DNA of 39,060 nt from Zoogloeaceae bacterium (GTDB lineage: Bacteria; Pseudomonadota; Gammaproteobacteria; Burkholderiales; Rhodocyclaceae): contig JAITSU010000018.1 in NCBI GenBank assembly GCA_031287525.1, forward strand, positions 1-39,060, in the 5' to 3' direction. The notes under the pieces were generated by a model. It was not told where the DNA came from. It searched no databases and was given only the letters and a program-made list of their open reading frames with translations. The position numbers and the translations under genes are program-made. Position 1 is the stretch's first letter; every line of letters begins with the position of its first letter. This document shows, piece by piece, positions 7,276 through 15,575 of the stretch.

Positions 7276-7326
7276 GATGGGCGGAATGATGGGTAAAAAA
7301 TCAAACACCCTTGTAACCCGCATAGT

Positions 7327-7351
7327 TATTGATGATTTGGCGGAAGCGGTG
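7327..7351. repeat. attR-like repeat inside the tRNA-Ser 3' end
   Basis: Direct repeat partner of 1826-1850. It covers the last 14 bases of the tRNA-Ser gene (7338-7351) plus 11 bases downstream, so the tRNA stays intact. The element between the two copies is about 5.5 kb. Confidence 0.85.
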
Positions 7352-7425
7352 AGATTCGAACTCACGAACGGTTGCCCGTTGCCGGTTTTCAAGACCGGTG
7401 CAATCGACCACTCTGCCACACTTCC
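7338..7425 (-). tRNA. serT: tRNA-Ser (anticodon UGA)
   Basis: 88 nt with encoded CCA. Acceptor GGAAGTG pairs with CGCTTCC (one G-T pair). The anticodon stem is CCGGT/ACCGG around loop CTTGAAA, giving anticodon TGA. There is a long variable arm typical of class II tRNA-Ser and a T arm containing GTTCGAAT. Its 3' end is the integration site of the neighbouring element. Confidence 0.97.
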
Positions 7426-7462
7426 ATAAAATTTCCCGGCGGCGCGCGTCCGGGGAAGGCGG

Positions 7463-7468
7463 ATTCTA
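7463..7468 (-). promoter_or_regulatory. Putative -10 box of the tRNA-Ser gene
   Basis: TAGAAT on the minus strand lies 38 bp before the tRNA 5' end, preceded by GC. The -35 region is not convincing. Confidence 0.4.
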
Positions 7469-7616
7469 GCACAGGCGGGCGAAGTTGCCGCATTTGGTGA
7501 GAGGCGGGCGGTTGTGACAGATTCGTGTAACAAGTTCGTCATTCGTATCTTCCCGCGAGTGGGGGCAAGTCGCGTTAAACTCGCGCCTTCGTTTGCGCCA
7601 AGTGTCGGAGAACACC

Positions 7617-9566
7617 TTGAGTTATACCGCCCAATCCATCGAAGTCCTGAAAGGTCTTGACCCCGTGCGTCACCGTCCGGGGATGTACACCCGCACGGAT
7701 TCGCCCCTGCATATTATTCAGGAAATCATCGACAACGCCGCCGACGAAGCGTTGGCGGGATTCTGCAAACGTCTCGACGTGACCTTGCATCAAGACCAGT
7801 CGGTTTCCGTGCGCGATGACGGGCGCGGCATTCCGGTGGAGATTCATCCCGCCGAGGGCGTGCCGACAGTGGAAGTGGTGTTTACGCACCTGCACGCGGG
7901 CGGCAAGTTCAACAAGAACGATGGCGATTCGGCATACCGCTTTTCCGGCGGGCTGCACGGCGTCGGCGTTTCCGTCACCAATGCCCTGTCGACCCGGCTG
8001 GAAGTGGAAGTCACCCGCGACGGCGCGCGTTACCGGATGGCGTTTTCCGGCGGCGCGGTGATTGAACCGTTGGAGAAGACAGGCGATGCGCCCAAAAAAG
8101 CTGGCGGCACCTGGGTGCGGGCGTGGCCGGACGCGCAGTTTTTCGACAGTCCGCAAATTTCGCTTACGGATTTGGAACGCCTGCTCCGCAGCAAGGCCGT
8201 GCTGCTGCCGGGGCTGGAAGTGAGTCTTGCCGTCGAGGGCGGCGAAACCCGTACCTGGCGTTTCAGTCAGGGGATGCAGCAGTATCTCGCCGGGCAGATT
8301 CAGGATGAACTCGCCGCGCCGCTGTTCGCCGCCGAAAAATACGCGCCTGCCCACGACGAAAATTTCCCGCAGGGCGCGGGCGCGGCATGGGCGCTGTGCT
8401 GGACGCTGGAAGGGGCGCTGGCGCGTGAATCTTATGTCAATCTCATTCCCACCACGGCGGGCGGTACGCACGAAGCGGGCTTGCGGCAAGCCGCGTTCGA
8501 GGCGGTGAAAAGTTTTTGCGAGCATCACGCCTTGCTGCCCAAGGGCGTGAAACTTGCCGCCGAAGACGTGTTTTCGCGCATGAGTTTCGTGCTCGCGGCG
8601 CGGATGCTCGACCCTTCCTTTCAGGGACAGACCAAGGAACGCCTGAATTCCCGCGACGCCGTGGCGCTCATGTTGCGGATGGTGCGCGACCCGCTGGAAT
8701 TGTGGTTGGGCGAGCGCCCGGAAGCCGCGAAAAAAATCGCCGAACTCGCCATTCGCGCCGCCCAATCCCGCGCCCGCGCCGGACAGAAGGTGGAAAAACG
8801 CAAACAGTCCGGCGTCGCCATCCTGCCCGGCAAGCTTTCCGACTGCCAATCCGAAGACATCAGTCGCAACGAGCTTTTTCTGGTCGAAGGCGACTCCGCT
8901 GGCGGCTCGGCAAAATCGGGGCGCGACAAGGAAACGCAAGCCATTCTGCCCCTGCGCGGCAAGGTCTTGAACACCTGGGAAATCGAGCCGGGCAGCCTGT
9001 TCGCCAATCGGGAAGTGCATGACATCGCCGTGGCATTGGGCATCGACCCGCACCTGCCCGAAGCCGACGACGCGGCGCTTGCCAACCTGCGCTACGGCAA
9101 AGTCGTCATCATGACCGACGCCGACGTGGACGGCTCGCACATTCGCGTACTGCTATGCACCCTCTTTTATCGCCATTTTCCAAAATTGGTGGAACACGGA
9201 CATCTCTATTTCGCGCAGCCGCCGCTGTACCGTCTGGACGTGCCGGGGCAAGGCAAGAGTCGCCCGCTTCGCAAAATTTACGCGCTGGACGAAGCCGAGC
9301 GGGAAGCGGCGCTGGATAAACTGCGTCTTGAAAAAGTCAAACCGGAATCCGTCGGCATTTCCCGCTTCAAAGGTTTGGGCGAAATGAACCCTGAACAACT
9401 CTGGGAAACCACCATGTGCCCCGATACCCGCCGCCTGATGCGTGTGCGCCTGCCCCTCGCCGCCGAAGCTGGCCCCGTGATGAACATGCTGATGAGCAAA
9501 AACGAAGCCGCTGGCAGGCGGGCATGGATGGAAGAAAACGGGGCGCTGGTGGGGGCGGAAGAATGA
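7617..9566 (+). CDS. parE: DNA topoisomerase IV subunit B
   Basis: ATPase subunit of topoisomerase IV, which unlinks daughter chromosomes together with ParC. The GHKL ATPase domain shows EIIDN (36-40), DDGRGIP (~67-73), GGLHGVGVSVTNALS, and GQTKERL in the transducer region. The TOPRIM domain has VEGDSAGGSA (~424) and DADVDGSHIR (~501), and the C-terminus carries SRFKGLGEMNPEQLW. The 649-aa length suits ParE rather than GyrB, which is usually longer. I chose TTG at 7617, giving MSYTAQSIEVLKGL, because GGAG lies 7 nt upstream; an upstream TTG at 7593 would add eight residues. No parC is adjacent. Confidence 0.93.
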   Translation: MSYTAQSIEVLKGLDPVRHRPGMYTRTDSPLHIIQEIIDNAADEALAGFCKRLDVTLHQDQSVSVRDDGRGIPVEIHPAEGVPTVEVVFTHLHAGGKFNKNDGDSAYRFSGGLHGVGVSVTNALSTRLEVEVTRDGARYRMAFSGGAVIEPLEKTGDAPKKAGGTWVRAWPDAQFFDSPQISLTDLERLLRSKAVLLPGLEVSLAVEGGETRTWRFSQGMQQYLAGQIQDELAAPLFAAEKYAPAHDENFPQGAGAAWALCWTLEGALARESYVNLIPTTAGGTHEAGLRQAAFEAVKSFCEHHALLPKGVKLAAEDVFSRMSFVLAARMLDPSFQGQTKERLNSRDAVALMLRMVRDPLELWLGERPEAAKKIAELAIRAAQSRARAGQKVEKRKQSGVAILPGKLSDCQSEDISRNELFLVEGDSAGGSAKSGRDKETQAILPLRGKVLNTWEIEPGSLFANREVHDIAVALGIDPHLPEADDAALANLRYGKVVIMTDADVDGSHIRVLLCTLFYRHFPKLVEHGHLYFAQPPLYRLDVPGQGKSRPLRKIYALDEAEREAALDKLRLEKVKPESVGISRFKGLGEMNPEQLWETTMCPDTRRLMRVRLPLAAEAGPVMNMLMSKNEAAGRRAWMEENGALVGAEE

Positions 9567-9722
9567 GTCAGGTGGCAGGTGACGGGTGGCAGGTGTTACC
9601 GGCGCTCCGCGCCGCAAATTTCGCTTCGTCGAAACCCGTTGTTTCATGGCGACGCCATTAAATTTGCCTTGCAAAGGGGACGGCAACAACAGCCAGAAAT
9701 GACAAAGAGCGCCGAGGCGCGG

Positions 9723-9947
9723 CTAGGCAATGGCTAACAGTCGATCCTCTGCGGGCTTGTCGATTTTGCCAGCCAGCGGGAAAAACATGTCAGCGGGGTA
9801 GATATAGGCTTCGCCGGTTTCGTCGATAACACGCATACAGCCACGCTGCGCGGACTTTTCATCCTCGACAACCTGATACAGCTTGCGAAGCTCCAAGGAC
9901 TCCACGAAGCCTTTATTCTCCAGACAAACAGCCCATTTCATAGCCAC
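9723..9947 (-). CDS. Small conserved-looking protein, unknown function
   Basis: A 74-aa product beginning MAMKWAVCLENKGFVESLEL, with a compact segment GCMRVIDETGEAYIYPADMF that looks like a small beta-fold. I recognise the general type as a small hypothetical protein but know no function. It overlaps the 3' end of the upstream 79-aa gene by 10 bp, so the two are almost certainly co-transcribed and perhaps functionally paired. A toxin-antitoxin pair is possible from size and arrangement, but no known toxin motif is visible. Confidence 0.65.
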   Translation of the reverse strand: MAMKWAVCLENKGFVESLELRKLYQVVEDEKSAQRGCMRVIDETGEAYIYPADMFFPLAGKIDKPAEDRLLAIA

Positions 9948-10177
9948 TCCTTCACTTTTAGCCCAACTTTGCCGACGCCGTGCGCCTCGTACCAGTGTAT
10001 TTCGACGGGGGCTGTCTCGCCAGTCGGCAACAGTACCCGCGCCAAACCTTTGCGCTTGCGCCAGTTCTTGCCGCCGTGCGTTTTGATGAGGTGTTGCAAT
10101 TCCCGGATGCCGTGACCTTCCGCGAAGGTCTCGGCGTCCCGTATTTCGCCAACAATGAGCCAGCCGTCCGCTTCCAT
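9938..10177 (-). CDS. Small basic protein, unknown function (first gene of a two-gene operon)
   Basis: A 79-aa product: WLIVGEIRDAETFAEGHGI, then a basic patch HGGKNWRKRKGLARV, then VEIHWYEAHGVGKVGLK. The IRD...GGxxWRKxKG...HWYEAHG layout is one I have seen in hypothetical proteins of varied bacteria; no function is known to me. The 3' end overlaps the next gene by 10 bp. A TAGAAT box sits six bases before the ATG, so the transcript may be leaderless. Confidence 0.7.
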   Translation of the reverse strand: MEADGWLIVGEIRDAETFAEGHGIRELQHLIKTHGGKNWRKRKGLARVLLPTGETAPVEIHWYEAHGVGKVGLKVKEWL

Positions 10178-10183
10178 CTGACC

Positions 10184-10189
10184 ATTCTA
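10184..10189 (-). promoter_or_regulatory. TAGAAT -10 box six bases before an ATG (leaderless-type promoter)
   Basis: TAGAAT on the minus strand ends six bases before the ATG of the 79-aa gene, so transcription would begin at about the start codon. The same geometry occurs at higB. No clear -35 box is seen. Confidence 0.4.
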
Positions 10190-10298
10190 CGATTCAATGC
10201 TTTCGATTGTAGCCCATAAACAAACGACGGACGGCTTCATTTCGGGGGGAGAGCAGCCGAACAGCAAGCGAAACAAGCGTAGAACGACTATCGCGCAA

Positions 10299-10324
10299 GG
10301 TGGAAAAGCGAAGCGCATTCCACC
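10299..10324. repeat. Short REP-like palindrome
   Basis: GGTGGAA (10299-10305) and TTCCACC (10318-10324) flank AAGCGAAGCGCA. This type of GGTGGAA...TTCCACC motif is a common intergenic repeat in proteobacteria. It abuts the stop of the NAD-kinase-like gene. The rest of 10178-10298 shows no gene. Confidence 0.45.
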
Positions 10325-11482
10325 CTACACAACAATATGCCCCCGCTTGTCCGCCAGCGTAATCAGCGCCTCGGTGCCGGAGTTGAAGCTTAAAAAATCG
10401 CTTTCCATGCCGTCGCTGAAAATCACGCCGTTTTCTCCCATCAGGGATTCGATTTTTAATGGCTCATCGGGTGAAATTTTTCCGAAGACGAGATGGGTGC
10501 CCGTCGTTTTGCTGGGGAAAGGTTCGCGCACGGCGAAAATGAGTTCGGGACTCGCCCATTTGCCGATGACTTTGGATAATTCGGAGACGCCGAAGGCGCT
10601 TTTTTTCTGCGTTTTGCGCCGACTCAACATTTTGGATGGCGCTGGCGCTGTGGTTTCCGTAAAAGCATTTCCTGCGGCGAGGACTTCCATGCCGTAATCT
10701 CCTGATGCGTCCAGCGACATCTCGTCATCGCTCATCGGGGCTGACGCTTCTTGCGACGCCATTTTGTCATCTTCCCGTACAAGATGGTCGTTTTCCTGTT
10801 GCCCGCCGTAAGGATGCCCGATCACGGAAGAGGAAATGCGCGATGCGCCGGCGATGACGCTTTTCATCCAGCCGGTAGAACCCAGTCCGGTTGAAACAAT
10901 AACGCCGCTGGAGGATTGCGGTTCTTTCAGACCGCCATGTTTGATGATGTAGCGGGCGGAGGTATGGGTGCGTTGTCCGATGAAAAAGTCATTGACCGCC
11001 AGTAATTCCTGACCGTTTTGAATGCGAACTTTCGCCATCGTGACTTCTTCGATTTTGCGTTTTCGGGCGAGGGTTTCCTGAATGATTTTTGCGGCGTCTT
11101 TGGGCGTGAAGGGCAGCAAAACGCCATCCCAACGGCGGGCATCGGGATTGATGCCGATGACGGGTTGATTGTCCAGATATTTGATGGTGTTCGCCACCAG
11201 ACCATCCTGCCCGACGACGACGACGACATCATCCGGCGCAAAAATGAAATTGGGCAGGTATTTGCGCTCCAAAAGCTGGATATTGCCCAGAGCTTCCACT
11301 TCCTGTCGGGTTTGTCGCAGCGAGGCGTTGTATTGCCGATGTTCTTCCTCGTATTCCGCAAAGTCGCTGCCCAGTTGCTGAATGTAGAAACGAGCCTGGG
11401 AGAGCGTGTTCTGGCTTGCCAGCACTTTTTCCAGGCGCGTTTCGCGGGTGATGACGACAATACGGGTTTCGTATTTTTTCAT
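10325..11482 (-). CDS. NAD-kinase-like protein partnered with an SPFH protein
   Basis: A 385-aa product with the core of the ATP-NAD kinase fold. GQDGLVANT at 91-99 stands where NAD kinases have GGDG. NDFFIG at 164-169 matches the NE/ND motif, and SSGVIVSTGLGSTGW at 191-205 matches the nucleotide-binding GSTxY/W loop. Residues ~221-300 form a polar, low-complexity insert absent from ordinary NAD kinases. The GGDG-to-GQDG change and the insert argue against it being the housekeeping NadK. It starts 12 bp after the SPFH gene stop on the same strand, so the two form an operon. The substrate is unknown; a phosphoryl-transfer or NAD-sensing role tied to the membrane partner is inference. Confidence 0.75.
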   Translation of the reverse strand: MKKYETRIVVITRETRLEKVLASQNTLSQARFYIQQLGSDFAEYEEEHRQYNASLRQTRQEVEALGNIQLLERKYLPNFIFAPDDVVVVVGQDGLVANTIKYLDNQPVIGINPDARRWDGVLLPFTPKDAAKIIQETLARKRKIEEVTMAKVRIQNGQELLAVNDFFIGQRTHTSARYIIKHGGLKEPQSSSGVIVSTGLGSTGWMKSVIAGASRISSSVIGHPYGGQQENDHLVREDDKMASQEASAPMSDDEMSLDASGDYGMEVLAAGNAFTETTAPAPSKMLSRRKTQKKSAFGVSELSKVIGKWASPELIFAVREPFPSKTTGTHLVFGKISPDEPLKIESLMGENGVIFSDGMESDFLSFNSGTEALITLADKRGHIVV

Positions 11483-11494
11483 GCGTCACCACGG

Positions 11495-12613
11495 TCAGGA
11501 TTTCGCGGGGATTGAACTTTTGATGATGCTTTGCAAAAGGTCAGGCGTGATATTGAGATTGCCGATTTTTTCCGCTTTGTCGGCAATGCCCTGGAAGGCA
11601 AGCGCCAGCAAGTGACCGGAATCCAGCCCGGCATTGGTCAGCGATTTCAATATCTCCGGGTTCACTTTTTCGTAAACGTCCATCACGGCTTTCAGGGCAT
11701 AGGCTTTGGTGTCCGCTTCGGCGCGGTCGTTGCGGGTTTTCAAATCCACCAATGCCTGATTGCGTTCTTCCTGCTGCACCTGAAAGGCGAGGCGTTCTTT
11801 TGCCATTTCCAGTTCTTTTTTCATTGCCAGCCGTTCGGTTTCCATGCGGGTTTCCTGAATTTCCCGATTTTTGTTTTCGATGGCAATTTCGGTATTCAGT
11901 TCGCTCTCGCGGATTATCCGTTCCTGTTCCACGGCGTAATTGCGCCGCTGGAAAATCGCCTGATCGGATTCTTTGAGAATTTCCTCGCGGGTTTCGGCTT
12001 CCAGCGCCTTGGCTGTTTCGGGATTGGGTTTGATGGCGGCGACGGAAAGTTCAAGAATTTCCACGCCCAAGGCGTTGACCATCTCATGGTCTGCCAAAAC
12101 CTGCTGCGCCCTCCGGGCGACTTCATCCGAGGAAATAATCGCTTTTTTGAGGGTCAAATTCTTGATGGCGCCCTTGATAACGCCCAGCGCCAGATTCACC
12201 AGACGTTCCGGCAGCTTTTGCGGGTCATCAGAGATATAGACCTGCCCCTGCCGGTCAAGGCTGATGGTGTAATTCAACATTTTCGCGGCTTTTGCGGGGT
12301 CGGAGATGCGATAGGTTATCTGCCCCTGAATGGTCAATTCCTGAAAATCCGATGAGGTTTCCGAGAGCATGAACGGCGCATCCGCGCTGCCGATGGGGAC
12401 GACGACCAGAGAAGTCGTGGGGACAAAATAGAAAAAGGACAAGCCTTCGCCCTGCGCGATGATTTTGTCCTTTGCATAGCGAAAGACATAGTGGCTCGGC
12501 TCAAACTTGGCAAACCGCACTACCTGCGACGCGCCCCGCATGATTTTCTGAATGAGCCACAGCAGCACGGCGATAAAGACAAACGAAACAATAAGAAGGG
12601 GAAGCCAATCCAT
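11495..12613 (-). CDS. SPFH/band 7 (flotillin-stomatin-like) membrane protein
   Basis: A 372-aa product with a single N-terminal membrane segment (about residues 4-21, LPLLIVSFVFIAVLLWLI). A band 7 domain follows to ~200 (LVVVPIGSADAP, ITYRISDPAKA, VEILELSVAAIKPNPE). A long charged coiled coil runs ~200-310, and a helical C-terminus contains NPEILKSLTNAGLDSGHLLALAFQGIA. SPFH proteins oligomerise into membrane microdomain scaffolds. An in-frame ATG 14 codons upstream exists, but the ATG at 12613 has AGGA upstream and begins the membrane helix directly. It is followed by the NAD-kinase-like gene, a non-standard partner, since NfeD proteases are the usual neighbours. Confidence 0.85.
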   Translation of the reverse strand: MDWLPLLIVSFVFIAVLLWLIQKIMRGASQVVRFAKFEPSHYVFRYAKDKIIAQGEGLSFFYFVPTTSLVVVPIGSADAPFMLSETSSDFQELTIQGQITYRISDPAKAAKMLNYTISLDRQGQVYISDDPQKLPERLVNLALGVIKGAIKNLTLKKAIISSDEVARRAQQVLADHEMVNALGVEILELSVAAIKPNPETAKALEAETREEILKESDQAIFQRRNYAVEQERIIRESELNTEIAIENKNREIQETRMETERLAMKKELEMAKERLAFQVQQEERNQALVDLKTRNDRAEADTKAYALKAVMDVYEKVNPEILKSLTNAGLDSGHLLALAFQGIADKAEKIGNLNITPDLLQSIIKSSIPAKS

Positions 12614-12753
12614 GATGGTCGATCCTTGGCAAAAGTTTGAGGGAGGGCGGCGCAACTTTGATTTGGAATCGTAGCATGGGTTTCGGCAATCAAACCATCG
12701 TCAGCAGGGTTGTCTGGTAGCGTCCGCCGAGATTCCGGGCGCTGAGCGTCTGC

Positions 12754-12876
12754 CAGCAGCGCGCCCGCGCAGGACGCCGGTAGCGTGCGCTGGTTGAAGC
12801 CAGTTTCGACGCCGCCTATCTACGCAATCCCACCCGTTTATCTGCCCATGTCCCGAACTGTGCATGGCGCAGGCAG
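12754..12876 (+). pseudogene. Remnant of a tonB gene
   Basis: This stretch matches the C-terminal coding part of the intact tonB (about 19043-19180). It shares AGCAGCGCGCCCGCGC, GAAGCCAGTTTCGACGCC and ACGCAATCCCA, followed by CCCGTTTAT and GCCCATGTCCC. A 2-bp deletion after CAATCCCA breaks the frame and similarity fades after ~12876. It lies just before the Fur box of the receptor gene. It is a decayed duplicate or a recombination scar. Confidence 0.85.
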
Positions 12877-12921
12877 GTTGCGCGACCTTGTCGAATATTG
12901 AAAGCGAGATGGTTTGTTGCT

Positions 12922-12946
12922 AATGATAATAATTCGTATTATCATT
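12922..12946 (+). promoter_or_regulatory. Fur box upstream of the siderophore operon
   Basis: AATGATAATA (12922-12931) and TATTATCATT (12937-12946) are perfect inverted arms around ATTCG, matching the GATAATGATAAT-type Fur site. It is 36 bp before the receptor ATG, implying iron repression of the whole operon. Confidence 0.9.
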
Positions 12947-12981
12947 TCAAGAAATTCAACCACCATGGAAAGGCCCGCAAC

Positions 12982-15255
12982 ATGCATCCCACGAAACCGC
13001 GCTCGAATGTCCTTGTACGAACGAAACCCCTTGTGCGCTGGCTTGCTGTCAGCATGACGTTTGCCGCTTTGCCTGCGCTTGCACAGGATGTTCAATCGGA
13101 ATCCACGCTGCCGGAAGTGCATGTGTTGGGTACTGCGGAAGAAGAATTGAAGCAGGCTCCCGGTGTTTCGGTGATAACTGCCGAGGACATCGCCAGACGC
13201 CCGCCCGCCAACGACCTTTCTGAAATCATTCGCACCATGCCGGGGGTTAATCTCACCGGCAACAGTTCTTCGGGCGCTTACGGCAATAATCGTCAGATCG
13301 ATCTGCGCGGCATGGGGCCGGAGAACACATTGATTTTGATTGATGGCAAACCGGCGAGTTCCCGTGATTCGGTGCGAATGGGGCGTAATGGCGAACGCAA
13401 CACGCGCGGCGACAGCAACTGGGTGCCCGCCGAAGCGGTGGAGCGTATCGAAGTGCTGCGCGGTCCGGCGGCGGCGCGTTACGGTTCTGGCGCTGCAGGC
13501 GGCGTGGTCAATATCATCACCAAACGACCTGCCCGAGAGCTGGTGGGGTCGGTGTCGCTTTATACCCTTTTGCCGGAAGACAATGACGAATCCGATACGA
13601 AGCGGATGGGGTTTCATATTGCAGGGCCGTTGAGCGAAAAATTCTCGTTCCGGCTTTATGGCAACGTGAACAAAACGACTTCCGATACGCCAGAAGTGAA
13701 TGCAGACGCTGCCGGCATAAGCGTATCGGGCACGACGATTCCCCCTGCCGGACGCGAAGGGGTGCGAAACCGCGACATCAACGCCCTGTTGCGCTGGGAT
13801 TTATTGCAAGGACACACCCTTGAATTTGAAGCCGGATTTTCCCGTCAGGGCAATATCTATGCGGGCGAACGGCTGATGGGCGCGGGCAATGCGGCAATGT
13901 CTACGTTGGCCAATCAGGGGGCGGAAACGAATACGATGTATCGCCGCACGGGTTCTGTGACACATCGAGGCAGTTATGGCGAGGGGCGAACTTCGCGGAT
14001 TTCACTTGCCTATGAAGGCACGACCAATGCCCGCCTGAATGAGGGGTTGGCGGGGGGCATCGAGGGCGCAATTAGCGACCTTGACGCACAGCGGTCGACC
14101 TCTATGCTGGATAACTATCGTCTTGATGGCGAATACAACACGCCGCTGAAACTCGGTGGTTTTGACCAGGTGTTGACCGTGGGCGCGGAGTATTCCGAAA
14201 GCAAGCTGGATGACCCGTATTCCAATACCTCGACGCCCACTGTTGCGCCGGGCTGGACAATACCGCCGGAAATTCTGGGCAGGGACAGCAAGAGCGACGC
14301 CAGAATGATGGCATTGTTCGTCGAAGACAATATTGAAATCACCCGCGATTTCATCCTGACGCCCGGGCTGCGCTTCGACCGCCACGACAAGTTCGGCAAC
14401 AATTGGAGTCCGAGCCTGAATGCCTCGTACACCCTGACGCCCACCATCACCTTGAAGGGGGGCGTTGCCCGCGCCTTCAAGGCGCCGAATCTGTACCAGT
14501 CCAATCCGAACTACATTTACAGCACACGCGGCAATGGTTGCCCTATCGTTGGCGGCGTCAATGTTGGCGGACCTTGCAACATTTTTGGCAATGATGGACT
14601 CGACCCTGAAATCAGTGTGAACAAGGAAATCGGCGTGGCGTGGCGCGACCTGGGCTGGGCTTCCGGGTTGACCTGGTTCCATAATGCCTACAAGAACAAG
14701 GTTATTGCCGATATGGGCGACCAGACGATTCCGCCGATGGTCAACGGCTATCGCGCCTTCCAGTGGGTGAATTCGGGCAAGGCGGTTGTGAGCGGCGTGG
14801 AAGGCTATCTGAACATTCCTCTCCTTGGGAACGAAGGCAGCGTCCTGAAGCTGAACAACAATCTCACCTGGATGGACAAAAACGAGAACAAATCGACCCG
14901 TCAGCCGCTGTCGGTGATTCCCGAATACACCATCAACAGCGAAGTCGATTGGCATCCGACCGACCAACTTTCTTTCCTGCTGACAGCAACTTTTTATGGC
15001 AAGCAGAAGCCTCGTACCATGAACCGGGCGAATGGAACTGCGCTAGTCGGCGATGCCTTGAAGTCGCGTGGCAGATATGCCATCTACAGTATCAGCGGCG
15101 GCTACGCGCTGACCAAAGAAACCCACCTGCGTGTCGGCATCAACAATCTTGCTGACAAACGCCTGTATCGCAAGGATAACGGCTCGGCGCAAGGTGCGGA
15201 AACTTACAATGAACCGGGGCGCTCGTTCTTCGTAAATCTGACGACTTCTTTTTAA
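12982..15255 (+). CDS. FepA-like TonB-dependent catecholate siderophore receptor
   Basis: Outer-membrane receptor, 757 aa, for a ferric siderophore. The signal peptide ends near ALPALAQD. A short TonB-box region (LPEVHVLGTA) precedes the plug, which has RQIDLRGMGPENTLILIDG, TRGDSNWVPAEAVERIEVL and GPAAARYGSGAAGG, all highly typical of FepA/PfeA enterobactin receptors. A 22-strand barrel follows, ending in the terminal Phe (FVNLTTSF). The reading frame extends upstream through the Fur box, so I chose the ATG at 12982, which has a GGAAAGG-like ribosome site. It heads the operon. The ligand is inferred from the plug similarity only. Confidence 0.9.
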   Translation: MHPTKPRSNVLVRTKPLVRWLAVSMTFAALPALAQDVQSESTLPEVHVLGTAEEELKQAPGVSVITAEDIARRPPANDLSEIIRTMPGVNLTGNSSSGAYGNNRQIDLRGMGPENTLILIDGKPASSRDSVRMGRNGERNTRGDSNWVPAEAVERIEVLRGPAAARYGSGAAGGVVNIITKRPARELVGSVSLYTLLPEDNDESDTKRMGFHIAGPLSEKFSFRLYGNVNKTTSDTPEVNADAAGISVSGTTIPPAGREGVRNRDINALLRWDLLQGHTLEFEAGFSRQGNIYAGERLMGAGNAAMSTLANQGAETNTMYRRTGSVTHRGSYGEGRTSRISLAYEGTTNARLNEGLAGGIEGAISDLDAQRSTSMLDNYRLDGEYNTPLKLGGFDQVLTVGAEYSESKLDDPYSNTSTPTVAPGWTIPPEILGRDSKSDARMMALFVEDNIEITRDFILTPGLRFDRHDKFGNNWSPSLNASYTLTPTITLKGGVARAFKAPNLYQSNPNYIYSTRGNGCPIVGGVNVGGPCNIFGNDGLDPEISVNKEIGVAWRDLGWASGLTWFHNAYKNKVIADMGDQTIPPMVNGYRAFQWVNSGKAVVSGVEGYLNIPLLGNEGSVLKLNNNLTWMDKNENKSTRQPLSVIPEYTINSEVDWHPTDQLSFLLTATFYGKQKPRTMNRANGTALVGDALKSRGRYAIYSISGGYALTKETHLRVGINNLADKRLYRKDNGSAQGAETYNEPGRSFFVNLTTSF

Positions 15256-15264
15256 GGCGACGAA

Positions 15265-15564
15265 ATGAAAACCTGTTTTGAATGGTTCGCCGCCCTCGAA
15301 CGGCATCCCCGGCTGAATCCGGGGCTACGCGTCCTGATGGCGATTTTGGGGGGTTACGGTGTGGCGTGGTTGGGCGCTGCGGCGCTGACAGGATTGCCGT
15401 CAGCATCAAAAAGCGATGCGGTTACGCTGGCGATGATGCTGACATTTTTGCTGTATCTGGTGAATGTTTTGTGGATCTTCGCTACGGCAACATTGCTGCG
15501 CGCCGCGCTCGGTCTGGCGATTCCCGCCGCCTTGTTTGGCGGATGGCTGCATTTCGCAACGTAA
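15265..15564 (+). CDS. DUF3649 inner-membrane protein of the iron operon
   Basis: A 99-aa product with three hydrophobic segments (LRVLMAILGGYGVAWLGAAAL, VTLAMMLTFLLYLVNVLWIF, LLRAALGLAIPAALFGGWL). It matches the DUF3649 family, which is found beside PepSY proteins and DUF3325 in siderophore operons. Its biochemical role is not known. It starts 9 bp after the receptor stop and ends 11 bp before the PepSY gene. Confidence 0.85.
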   Translation: MKTCFEWFAALERHPRLNPGLRVLMAILGGYGVAWLGAAALTGLPSASKSDAVTLAMMLTFLLYLVNVLWIFATATLLRAALGLAIPAALFGGWLHFAT

Positions 15565-15575
15565 GGGGCGGCGAT

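Noticed and set aside
6777..7304. 175-aa minus-strand frame across the repeat region of the mobile element
   Set aside because: It runs through hairpins, iterons and a terminator. Its repeats only mirror the 36-bp DNA period, a multiple of three, and no ribosome site is seen.
7575..9140. 521-aa minus-strand frame opposite parE
   Set aside because: Antisense to all ParE motifs; His/Arg/Gly-rich composition typical of a shadow frame.
9567..9722. Possible gene after parE
   Set aside because: No frame with a start and ribosome site; only short GC-rich palindromes such as GCGCCGAGGCGC.
12898..12981. N-terminal extension of the FepA-like receptor from a TTG at 12898
   Set aside because: It would read through the Fur box and precede the signal peptide; the ATG at 12982 has a ribosome site.
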